From Arenibacter sp. 6A1 (GTDB lineage: Bacteria; Bacteroidota; Bacteroidia; Flavobacteriales; Flavobacteriaceae): a DNA stretch of 64,000 nt. Each line of letters opens with the position of its first letter. The stretch's first letter is position 1. A program made the translations under genes and the position numbers. Under the pieces are notes generated by a model. It was not told the DNA's origin. It did not search any database and worked only from the letters and a program-made list of their open reading frames with translations. The stretch is taken from positions 97,102 through 161,101 of the forward strand of contig NZ_JAAXCQ010000012.1 of NCBI RefSeq assembly GCF_012272855.1. Direction: 5' to 3'. This document shows, piece after piece, positions 29,102 through 36,839 of this stretch.

Positions 29102-29130
29102 TCTTTCCTTAGATTTTAGCATGTTGTTAT

Positions 29131-29210
29131 GGGCGTTCCCTCCTTTGTCGGGCGGGCCCTTGGCTGTATCCCTTGCTCCGCTGCGGGGATGCCGCCGCGG
29201 TCCCTAACGC
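29131..29210 (+). repeat. 80-bp intergenic repeat, copy 3
   Basis: Same 80-bp unit as copies 1 and 2, with 6 differences from copy 1. The internal hairpin becomes GGGAT-N9-GTCCC, which keeps pairing as a T-G wobble in the + orientation. Confidence 0.9.
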
Positions 29211-29373
29211 AAAAAAACGATCGTATAGAAATTCATGGACAACGATTTAATGTATTGGTAAGGTTGCGACTAATGGTGGGTAATGAATCAAGGGGGTTTA
29301 TGAAAATGGCCTAAGGGAGGTTTCTTAGGAAATGCTAGTGTTTTTTAAGGAAATGGAGAGTAGGGGTGAAAAA

Positions 29374-29406
29374 AATATGGCCGCCATTTAGAGGCAGCCA
29401 TATTTA
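29374..29406 (-). terminator. Terminator of the aminotransferase gene
   Basis: AATATGGCTGCC pairs with GGCGGCCATATT with one mismatch. On the minus strand a T run follows. 21 bases after the stop. Confidence 0.75.
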
Positions 29407-29426
29407 TAAAAATATATAAAAACAAG

Positions 29427-30611
29427 TTATAGAACAGCCTTAATTCTGGCGATCGCTTCCCTTAGTTCTTTTTCCGATGCTGCGTATGAAATACGGATGC
29501 AGTTAGGGTTACCAAAAGCTTCACCGGTTACGGTTGCAACATTGGCGTGTTCTAACAAGTATAATGAAAAGTCAGAAGCACTGTTGATAACTGATCCTTT
29601 TAAGGTTTTTCCGAAGAAACCAGAAATGTCTGGGAATACGTAAAAAGCCCCTTCAGGTACGTTCAGGTTAAATCCTTCTATTTCACCTAATAAGGCTAAT
29701 ACAAGGTCACGTCTTTTGTGAAATTCGTCTATCATGTATTTGATAGAAGAAACAGGAGCCTCAAGAGCGGCAATGGTAGCGCGTTGGGCGATAGCATTGG
29801 CACCACTAGTGATTTGGCCTTGGAATTTGGTACATGCTTTGGCAATCCATTCAGGAGCACCGATATATCCAATTCTCCATCCGGTCATGGCAAATGCCTT
29901 GGAAACACCGTTAACAGTAATGGTACGCTCGTACATTCCTTCAATATTGGCAATGCTTACATGGCCTCCTCTAAAATTAATGTGCTCGTAGATTTCATCA
30001 GAAACAACAAAAACATTAGGGTGATTTCTTAGAACCTTGGCCAAGCCTTCCAATTCTTCTTGGTTGTATACCGATCCGCTTGGATTGCATGGAGAACTAA
30101 ACCAAATCATTTTAGTCTTTGGTGTAATCGCTTTTTCCAATTGTTCCGGGGTCATTTTAAAATCGGTTTCTATACTTGTAGCAACTTCTACAGGTACCCC
30201 TTCTGCTAGTTTTACTATATCGCTGTAGCTTACCCAGTAAGGTGCAGGTAAAATAACCTCGTCACCTTGGTTTAACATTACCATAGCAATGTTGGCTAAA
30301 GATTGTTTCGCTCCAGTAGAAACCACAATCTGATTAAGACCGTAGGTAAGACCATTGTCTCTTTTAAATTTGTTGGCAATTGCCTGCTTTAAGTCTGCAT
30401 ATCCATCAACAGGAGAGTAACTGCTGTAGTTGTCATCTACGGCTTGTTTGGCAGCTTCCTTGATAAAATCAGGAATGTTAAAATCAGGCTCCCCTAAACT
30501 AAGCCCAATGATATCTTTTCCTTCGCTTTTTAATTCTCTTGCTTTTGCGGCCATAGCTAAAGTAGCCGAAGTAGCCATTGAGTTAATCCTATTGGATAAA
30601 TGGTTTTTCAT
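29427..30611 (-). CDS. PLP-dependent aminotransferase, aspartate aminotransferase family
   Basis: A 394-aa fold-type I aminotransferase of the class I/II (AspC/AAT-Ib) kind. Visible residues: GLSLGEPDFNIP near the N-terminus, the SPCNPSGSVY substrate loop, DEIYEHI with the Asp that binds the pyridine nitrogen, and the PLP lysine in GVSKAFAMTGWRIGY at about 235. The C-terminal NCIRISYAAS supplies the carboxylate-binding Arg. It probably interconverts aspartate and oxaloacetate. Followed by its own terminator. Confidence 0.92.
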   Translation of the reverse strand: MKNHLSNRINSMATSATLAMAAKARELKSEGKDIIGLSLGEPDFNIPDFIKEAAKQAVDDNYSSYSPVDGYADLKQAIANKFKRDNGLTYGLNQIVVSTGAKQSLANIAMVMLNQGDEVILPAPYWVSYSDIVKLAEGVPVEVATSIETDFKMTPEQLEKAITPKTKMIWFSSPCNPSGSVYNQEELEGLAKVLRNHPNVFVVSDEIYEHINFRGGHVSIANIEGMYERTITVNGVSKAFAMTGWRIGYIGAPEWIAKACTKFQGQITSGANAIAQRATIAALEAPVSSIKYMIDEFHKRRDLVLALLGEIEGFNLNVPEGAFYVFPDISGFFGKTLKGSVINSASDFSLYLLEHANVATVTGEAFGNPNCIRISYAASEKELREAIARIKAVL

Positions 30612-30625
30612 CTCGATGTTTAAAT

Positions 30626-31729
30626 TTACTGATATTGTATTTCAGGGTTTTTGCCCAGTTCTTTTAAATGCTTGAAGTGCGAAATTATAGCTTTTCTAGT
30701 AGTTTTATATTCGTTGTACGGCAAATTAAATTCATTTGCTGTCTCTTTAACAATTTTGGCAATTTTTGTGTAATGTACATGGCTGATGTTAGGGAAAATA
30801 TGATGCTCTACCTGGTGGTTCAGTCCCCCCGTAAACCAATTCATTATTCGGTTTTTAGTGCCGAAATTTACCGTAGTGAAAAGTTGGTGAATAGCCCAAG
30901 TATTTTTCATGCTGCCATCTTCCTGCGGTAATGGTGTGTCGGCATCTTTTACAACATGTGCCAATTGGAAAACAACACTTAAAATAACCCCGGCAACATA
31001 ATGCATGATGAAAAATCCTAATATAATAGTCCACCAAGGTATGTCTAAAACTAACATCGGAAGTACAATCCAAATCGTGATATAAATAATTTTAGTCACT
31101 ACCAGCATACTCCAGTTCATAAATGGATTTGGGAATTTACCATAAGCCAGTTTTCGTTTAGTGTAACGGTACATTTGTTGAAAATCGGTAGTAATAGCCC
31201 AGTTAAAAGTTAAAAGACCATAAAGGAAAATAGAATAAAAATGCTGAAATCTATGGTATTTTCTCCATTCGGCATGTTTAGAAAATCTAAGGATCCTACC
31301 GGCTTCCAAATCTTCATCGTGCTCGTGAATATTGGTGTAGGTATGGTGTAGCACATTGTGCTGTACTTGCCAATTATAGACGTTTCCAGCAAGAATATAG
31401 ATGCTGCCCCCCATTATTTTGTTGACCCATTTTTTGGTGGAATAAGACCCGTGGTTGCCATCGTGCATAACGTTCATGCCAACTCCGGCCATTCCTACTC
31501 CCATAACGATGGTCAATAGCAAGTTGGCCCAATTAGGGAGACCAAGGGTTAAAATTAAAAAATAGGGCGCTAAAAATAAGGCGAACATAATAGCAGTCTT
31601 TACATGCAATCTCCAGTTCCCCGTTTTCTTAATATTATTATCTTTAAAATAGGAATTTACTCTTTTGTTTAAGGTTTTGAAGAATTGAGTGGAATCTTTT
31701 CTCGAAAACCTTACGGTTTCATTATTCAT
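30626..31729 (-). CDS. Membrane fatty-acid desaturase (acyl-CoA/acyl-lipid type)
   Basis: A 367-aa integral membrane di-iron enzyme. The three His boxes are HDGNH at about residue 89, HNVLHH at about 126, and QVEHH at about 309, the last with the Gln typical of front-end and linoleoyl-CoA-like desaturases. Four hydrophobic spans are visible. It inserts a double bond in membrane fatty acids, probably for cold adaptation. An inverted repeat at 31783-31801 lies 54 bases upstream and could be its operator. Confidence 0.88.
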   Translation of the reverse strand: MNNETVRFSRKDSTQFFKTLNKRVNSYFKDNNIKKTGNWRLHVKTAIMFALFLAPYFLILTLGLPNWANLLLTIVMGVGMAGVGMNVMHDGNHGSYSTKKWVNKIMGGSIYILAGNVYNWQVQHNVLHHTYTNIHEHDEDLEAGRILRFSKHAEWRKYHRFQHFYSIFLYGLLTFNWAITTDFQQMYRYTKRKLAYGKFPNPFMNWSMLVVTKIIYITIWIVLPMLVLDIPWWTIILGFFIMHYVAGVILSVVFQLAHVVKDADTPLPQEDGSMKNTWAIHQLFTTVNFGTKNRIMNWFTGGLNHQVEHHIFPNISHVHYTKIAKIVKETANEFNLPYNEYKTTRKAIISHFKHLKELGKNPEIQYQ

Positions 31730-31782
31730 GCGTAATTTTTTGTAAAGATACGGTAAATCATATTTTAATTATATATATATGG

Positions 31783-31801
31783 TTTGTTAAAAGTTAACAA
31801 A
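31783..31801. promoter_or_regulatory. Palindrome between desaturase and rsmG
   Basis: TTTGTTAA-AAG-TTAACAAA is a perfect 8+3+8 inverted repeat in the divergent promoter region. Its position fits a transcription factor site controlling the desaturase, rsmG or both. Confidence 0.45.
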
Positions 31802-31816
31802 TGGCGTCGAAAATAC

Positions 31817-31824
31817 TATTTTTG
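31817..31824 (+). promoter_or_regulatory. Candidate -7 element for rsmG
   Basis: TATTTTTG matches TAnnTTTG, 20 bases before the rsmG ATG. No TTG at the right -33 spacing. Confidence 0.3.
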
Positions 31825-31844
31825 CAATTAATATTTTGAAAATT

Positions 31845-32480
31845 ATGGGGATCGATATCATATATAAATACTTTCCGGATCTATCGGAATTGCAGAAAGA
31901 GCAGTTTGAAAAACTACAGTCTTTATACCAAGACTGGAACACTAAAATTAACGTGGTGTCTAGAAAGGATATAGATGAATTGTATTTGCGACATGTGTTG
32001 CATGCCTTGGCTATAGCTAAATTTCAACAATTTAAGCCAGGTTCTACCGTTATGGATGTAGGCACAGGAGGAGGTTTTCCTGGTATTCCGTTGGCGATAT
32101 TGTTTCCTGAAACCCATTTCACCCTGGTCGATGCTATCGGGAAAAAAATAAAAGTGGTGCAAGAAGTGGTAGACGGATTGGGAATAACCAATGTAACCGC
32201 AAAAAATTGTCGGGTAGAAGAAATTAAAGAACAGTTTGATTTTATTGTCAGTAGGGCCGTGGCCGCTATGCCTACCTTTGTTCATTGGGTAAAAGGTAGG
32301 ATAAAAAAGAACTCCGAGCACGATCGTAAAAACGGTATCCTTTATCTAAAAGGAGGCGACTTGGAAGAAGAATTAAAAGAATACCGCACGGTGCAAATCT
32401 ATAACCTGTCCGATATTTATGAGGAGGAGTTCTATGAAACCAAAAGACTAGTGTATCTTCCTATGAAGTTTAAAGGATAG
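31845..32480 (+). CDS. rsmG: 16S rRNA (guanine(527)-N(7))-methyltransferase
   Basis: A 211-aa GidB-family methyltransferase. Motifs: LYQDWNTKINVVSRKD near the N-terminus, the SAM-binding VMDVGTGGGFPGIPLAI, TLVDAIGKKIKVV, and DFIVSRAVA. The ATG at 31845 was chosen; a TTG three codons earlier is also in frame but less likely. In many flavobacteria rsmG is next to pruA (from memory). Here the two are separated by the repeat-flanked segment. Confidence 0.94.
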   Translation: MGIDIIYKYFPDLSELQKEQFEKLQSLYQDWNTKINVVSRKDIDELYLRHVLHALAIAKFQQFKPGSTVMDVGTGGGFPGIPLAILFPETHFTLVDAIGKKIKVVQEVVDGLGITNVTAKNCRVEEIKEQFDFIVSRAVAAMPTFVHWVKGRIKKNSEHDRKNGILYLKGGDLEEELKEYRTVQIYNLSDIYEEEFYETKRLVYLPMKFKG

Positions 32481-33000
32481 GATTAAATACTTAACATTCG
32501 GTAGTACGATTCTTTACATCTTTTGGCGTAGTCTTTTAAATATTTAAAAATTAGACTGAAGGAAAAAGATGTAGAAGTTTTTTGGTGGTATGTTGGATTT
32601 TTAGTTTTCATATCTTACGTTTTAGCAAATTTCACATTTGGGTTTACGTTAAATTTACAAAAAATTAACCTAAACTTTACATTGGAGTAGCTAAAATGTA
32701 AGAAAAAGTCTGTTTAAAGAGAATTTACTGTATTTATTATAGAGTATTAGGGGTGGATTTTAACTGGAAGGAGTGTGATTCCTGACAGAAGAATTTTTGC
32801 TTTAATATTAATGAATAGCAGAAAGGAGGTTTTGGAGGTTAGGAAATAATTGATCAAAAGCTATTCTGCCAAGGTATAAGGAAGTGTTGCTAGGAAAGAT
32901 TCTTAGCAGATAGATATTTCCTAAAATTATATATAAATAGGGGAAAGGGATTCTTATTCTGTAGGTTTTGTAAGTTTAGAGTATTGTATAAGTAAATAAC
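32481..33000. other. Intergenic region after rsmG
   Basis: 520 A/T-rich bases between the rsmG stop and the direct repeat. No gene, RNA or strong terminator is recognised, apart from scattered short inverted repeats. It may be a decayed flank of the adjoining segment. Confidence 0.5.
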
Positions 33001-33005
33001 AAATA

Positions 33006-33035
33006 AAAAGGCCGCCCATTGGGCAGCCTTTTTTT
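33006..33035 (-). terminator. Terminator copy in the left direct repeat
   Basis: AGGCTGCCC-AATG-GGCGGCCT hairpin with T run on the minus strand; identical to the one after pruA at 43587-43616. Confidence 0.75.
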
Positions 33036-33055
33036 GTTTGAAATATTATTAAGTG

Positions 33056-33212
33056 TTACCCTAAGAAAGGATATCTGTAATCTACAGGAGTAACAAAAGT
33101 TTCTTTTATTAATCTTGGAGATACCCAACGCAATAAATTCTGTGCAGAACCGGCCTTGTCGTTGGTTCCCGAAGCTCTTGCGCCACCAAACGGTTGTTGT
33201 CCTACGACAGCT
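33056..33212 (-). pseudogene. Truncated 3' fragment of pruA
   Basis: The last 51 codons and stop of the aldehyde dehydrogenase gene, lacking a start and the catalytic domain. The amino-acid sequence is identical to the C-terminus of the intact copy; both base differences are silent (a Gly and a Val third position). Upstream of it the similarity stops abruptly at 33212. Confidence 0.92.
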
Positions 33213-33576
33213 TCTTAATAACAGAAACAGATGTGAAGGCAGCCTTCTGCTGAAGAACTCTTTTTTGGTGCTACTGTTTCAGGTTTTAATAAATTAATTC
33301 TTTGTTTTTCTCCTAAGTATGTTAACAATAATTTATCATAAATTAACATAATGTTAAATATTTTTATAAATTTATAGCAAAAGTCAATTATACGGTTATT
33401 CTTAGTTGAATGTGCCTTCAAAAGGTATCTGTTAAATTTTAAAAGTCATTTAAGACAATGATTTCTATCTAATTAATGGATCAATAGACTGCCGTTGAGG
33501 ATTTTAATTAATAGTTTTTAAACCATTAAGCATTAAAATTTAACGAATTAAACCAGCCAACTCAATTTTAAACCTT
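33213..33576. other. Region upstream of susC
   Basis: 364 A/T-rich bases between the pruA fragment and the probable susC start. It includes the palindromes at 33319-33327 and 33343-33357. No gene recognised. Confidence 0.5.
33343..33357. promoter_or_regulatory. Palindrome upstream of susC
   Basis: TTAACAT-A-ATGTTAA is a perfect 7+1+7 inverted repeat, and a shorter TGTTAACA lies about 20 bases before it. It is a candidate operator for the susC operon. Confidence 0.4.
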
Positions 33577-33662
33577 ATGAAAGAAAAAAAAAGTTTTCTA
33601 TTCAACATGAAGACATTCTAAAAAAGAAATCGAAGTTTGGGCTTTCGGTTTTATTATTTGCG
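33577..33662 (+). other. Out-of-frame start and signal-peptide region of susC
   Basis: An ATG at 33577 begins MKEKKSF... and reaches a stop after 14 codons. With one more A in the nine-A tract at 33584-33592 the frame would continue as KKFSIQHEDILKKKSKFG, then a hydrophobic LSVLLFAMTLSSLQA signal, and into the susC body. The signal-peptide codons are present in the susC frame but have no ATG of their own upstream of 33663. Confidence 0.75.
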
Positions 33663-36600
33663 ATGACCCTGTCTAGTTTACAGGCGGCATATGAAAAACC
33701 GAAGGCCGAAGGAGTTTATTCAGAATCACAACAGCAAACTATTACGGGGGTAGTCGCAGATGATATGGGGCCATTGCCGGGTGCTAGTGTTTTGGTTAAA
33801 GGTACCACCAACGGCACTCAAACAGATTTTGATGGTAATTACACCTTGTCCGGGGTTGCCAACAATGCAATTTTAGTATTTAGCTATATTGGATATAAGA
33901 CGGTAGAAATACCGGTTAACGGACAGTCCAGCGTAAGCGTAACCATGACCGAAGACGCTAGTCAGTTGGAAGAAGTGGTAATTGTAGGTTATGGTGTTCA
34001 GAAGAAAGCAACCCTAACAGGATCTGTAGCAACCGTTGGAGGTGAAGCACTTGAAAAGTCTTCTTCTCCTAATTTAGGTGCTGCACTTGCAGGTAAGGTA
34101 GCGGGCTTGTATGTAGATACTGGCAATTCTGCTCCAGGTGCCGAAAGCACCGGTATCCGGGTGCGAGGTACCAACACTTTTAATAACTCCTCAGCCCTAG
34201 TGGTTGTTGATGGTATTCCAGATAGAGCGGGAGGAATTTCAAGGATAAATCCGGCAGATATAGAAAGTATTTCAGTGCTTAAAGATGCTTCCGCTGCGAT
34301 TTATGGGGCACGTGCCGCAAACGGGGTAATCTTGGTGACTACCAAACGTGGAAAAGTTGGAGCACCAGTGGTGAAAATTACCAGCAATTACGGATTGCAA
34401 AGTTTTACTACTACTCCCGATATGTTGAACGGCGCTGAATATATGGATTTAGTAAATTTATTAAATGTATATAAACTTCCTACCAATGAATGGGCAGATG
34501 CGAATGCTGTTAGAGGGAGACCTTTTACCCGACCTAATGGGGAAGTCTTAAATCCAACCTATACCGAAGAAAGAATTCAAAATACGGCCGCAGGAGATGA
34601 TCCATGGCTATATCCAGATACTGACTGGATGAAAGAAGTAACAACAAGAGGGGCACCAATTCAGCGTCAAAATCTTCAAGTTTCCGGTGGTACGGAGAAT
34701 GTAAAGTATTTGGCTTCCTTGGGTCACTTAAGACAAGATGTAAATTTTAAAAACGCTCCTAAAGGGTATACACAATACGACCTAAGATTAAACCTAGATG
34801 CTAATATTAATAAATATCTAAGTATGAATGTAGGGTTGTATTCTCGTCAGGAAGAGAATTACACTGCCACTAATACACCAGGAAATATTTTTAATGATTT
34901 GGTAAGACAGTATCCTTGGTTTCCGGCCTATTGGCCAACTGGCGAATTCGGACCGGATATAGAAAATGGAAATAACCCTGCTATAAGAGTTACCGATCTT
35001 CCAGGTTATAATGATAATAAAACTAATTTTGTTCAAAGTAATATAGGGATAACATTGAAGGTTCCAGGAGTGGAGGGCCTCCAATTAATGGGGAATATGT
35101 CCTATGACAAAATGAATTATGACTTTAAACAATGGCAACGACCATGGCAGTTATATACTTGGGACGGAGTTAACAGGGACTCTTCTGGTTTAACAGCAGC
35201 AGATCGTGGACCCGGTGATCCAAGTTTAAATCAACAACACACTACCTTAACAGATTTTACAGCATCTCTAAATGCTTCCTATGAAAAGGAGTTTGGGAAT
35301 CATTACTTTAAACTGTTAGGAGGGGTTACTCGTGAAGAGTCCGAGCAAAGTTTCTTTGGAGCATTTAGGAGATTCTTTTTATCAAGTGATCTAGCTCAAT
35401 TGGATGTGGGAGGTAACGACGGTCAAAATAGTTTTGGTAATGGTTACGAAACAGCACGCCTTAATTATTATGGTAGATTAAATTATACCTATAAGGATAA
35501 GTATTTGTTAGAAGGTTTGTTTAGATATGATGGGTCTTATTTATTTCCAAAGAATAACCGATTTGGTTTCTTTCCAGGAGTGTCTGCAGGGTGGATAGTG
35601 TCAGAGGAATCATTCTTTAAAGAAGGTGTGTCATTTATTAATTTCTTTAAACTAAGAGGTTCTTGGGGGCAATTAGGAAACGATAATGTCGAGCCTTTTC
35701 AGTATATTGCTACATATGAGCTGTCTGCAACAGGTTTAGGGCCCGTTTTTACAACGGCCTTTGAAAATAAAGTAGCAAATCCAAATATTTCCTGGGAAAC
35801 AGCGACTTCAAAAAACGTAGGGTTCGATTTAAGAACCTTGAACAATAGGTTGACCATTGGTCTGGATGTATACAAAAACTCTAGAAAGGATATTTTGACT
35901 ACTCCTCAAAAAACATTGCCAGAGTATAGCGGTATTGCGGCTCCAGCGGTCAATATAGGGGAATTTGAAAATACTGGATATGAAATAAGTGTAGGATTTA
36001 ATGGAGGAAACCCTTCAGGTTTTAATTATAACCTATCCTTTAACTTCAGTGATTCTAATAATAAATTAGTGTTTTTTGATGAACCAGATTTAGCAGACCG
36101 CCCATGGCAGCGTGAAACTGGAGGGGAAATTGGAAGACCACTACGATATAAATTTGATGGTGTTTTTCGTTCCCAAGCAGAAATAGACGCAGAAACCTTA
36201 GACTACAGCGGGGTAACACCGGCCTTAAAGCCTGGGGATGCAAGAGTACTAGATATTAATGGAGATGGTAAAATCGGTCCAGAAGATAAGACTCGTGTTG
36301 GAGGTAGTGCTTTTGCAGATACCCAATTCGGTTGGAACACGGCTATGAATTATAAAAATTTGGATTTCAATATGTACTGGACAGGTTCTGCAGGAGGTTA
36401 TAATACCTATGAATGGAGCTTTATGTCCGGAACCTTGGCCAATGTGCAACGTGAGGTCCGCGATCGTGCCTGGTCCATAGATAATCCAAATGCCCCAGCA
36501 CCAAGATTGGCAGATAGAGGAGATCAGTGGTATTCTGGTCAAACAGATTATGCACTTATAACTAGAGATTTTTTCAGATTAAAAACGTTGGAAATAGGCT

Positions 36601-36827
36601 ATAGTTTGAATGAGGAACTTATTAGTCAGTTTGGTGTTAAAAGCTTGAGACTTTCACTATCAGGAACGAATTTGGTGACTATCACCGATTTTCCTTTCGA
36701 TCCTGAGGTGTCTCAGAGTGGGGTGCGTGTAGATGATACAAGACAAGCTACTGGAGGAGCGGTCAATAATGGAGGAGCATATCCAATGTTGAAAACAATT
36801 ATGACCGGATTGCAAATAACTTTTTAA
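33663..36827 (+). CDS. SusC/RagA-family TonB-dependent outer membrane transporter
   Basis: 1054 codons from the first in-frame ATG; the true start is probably at 33577 across a one-base frameshift, because the signal peptide lies upstream of this ATG. Order of domains: carboxypeptidase-like regulatory domain (TITGVVADDMGPLPGASVLVKG..., residues of about 26-105), TonB plug starting EEVVIVGYGVQKKATLTGS, then a 22-strand-type barrel. Conserved GIRVRGTNTFNNSSALVVVDGIP and VLKDASAAIYGARAANGVI are SusC hallmarks. With SusD next door it imports a large ligand, usually an oligosaccharide. Ligand unknown. Confidence 0.92.
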   Translation: MTLSSLQAAYEKPKAEGVYSESQQQTITGVVADDMGPLPGASVLVKGTTNGTQTDFDGNYTLSGVANNAILVFSYIGYKTVEIPVNGQSSVSVTMTEDASQLEEVVIVGYGVQKKATLTGSVATVGGEALEKSSSPNLGAALAGKVAGLYVDTGNSAPGAESTGIRVRGTNTFNNSSALVVVDGIPDRAGGISRINPADIESISVLKDASAAIYGARAANGVILVTTKRGKVGAPVVKITSNYGLQSFTTTPDMLNGAEYMDLVNLLNVYKLPTNEWADANAVRGRPFTRPNGEVLNPTYTEERIQNTAAGDDPWLYPDTDWMKEVTTRGAPIQRQNLQVSGGTENVKYLASLGHLRQDVNFKNAPKGYTQYDLRLNLDANINKYLSMNVGLYSRQEENYTATNTPGNIFNDLVRQYPWFPAYWPTGEFGPDIENGNNPAIRVTDLPGYNDNKTNFVQSNIGITLKVPGVEGLQLMGNMSYDKMNYDFKQWQRPWQLYTWDGVNRDSSGLTAADRGPGDPSLNQQHTTLTDFTASLNASYEKEFGNHYFKLLGGVTREESEQSFFGAFRRFFLSSDLAQLDVGGNDGQNSFGNGYETARLNYYGRLNYTYKDKYLLEGLFRYDGSYLFPKNNRFGFFPGVSAGWIVSEESFFKEGVSFINFFKLRGSWGQLGNDNVEPFQYIATYELSATGLGPVFTTAFENKVANPNISWETATSKNVGFDLRTLNNRLTIGLDVYKNSRKDILTTPQKTLPEYSGIAAPAVNIGEFENTGYEISVGFNGGNPSGFNYNLSFNFSDSNNKLVFFDEPDLADRPWQRETGGEIGRPLRYKFDGVFRSQAEIDAETLDYSGVTPALKPGDARVLDINGDGKIGPEDKTRVGGSAFADTQFGWNTAMNYKNLDFNMYWTGSAGGYNTYEWSFMSGTLANVQREVRDRAWSIDNPNAPAPRLADRGDQWYSGQTDYALITRDFFRLKTLEIGYSLNEELISQFGVKSLRLSLSGTNLVTITDFPFDPEVSQSGVRVDDTRQATGGAVNNGGAYPMLKTIMTGLQITF

Positions 36828-36839
36828 AAAAACACTTAA

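Larger units (their letters stand above)
28958..29426. other. Intergenic region downstream of trkH
   Basis: A 469-base convergent spacer containing an inverted repeat (29000-29101), the third copy of the 80-bp repeat and a terminator at 29374-29406. An open frame across the repeat is not protein-like. Confidence 0.6.
33001..33212. repeat. Direct repeat, left copy (3' end of pruA plus terminator)
   Basis: 212 bases matching 43582-43793 with only two differences (at 33122 and 33185). It carries the pruA terminator hairpin, the pruA stop codon and the last 51 codons. Both copies are in the same orientation, 10,581 bases apart. Confidence 0.95.

Noticed and set aside
29129..29314. Plus-strand open frame across the third 80-bp repeat
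   Set aside because: It translates the repeat, starts just outside it and has no protein-like continuation; the other two copies do not keep such a frame.
33215..33421. Minus-strand open frame in the susC upstream region
   Set aside because: No start context, no recognised domain and it lies across likely regulatory palindromes.
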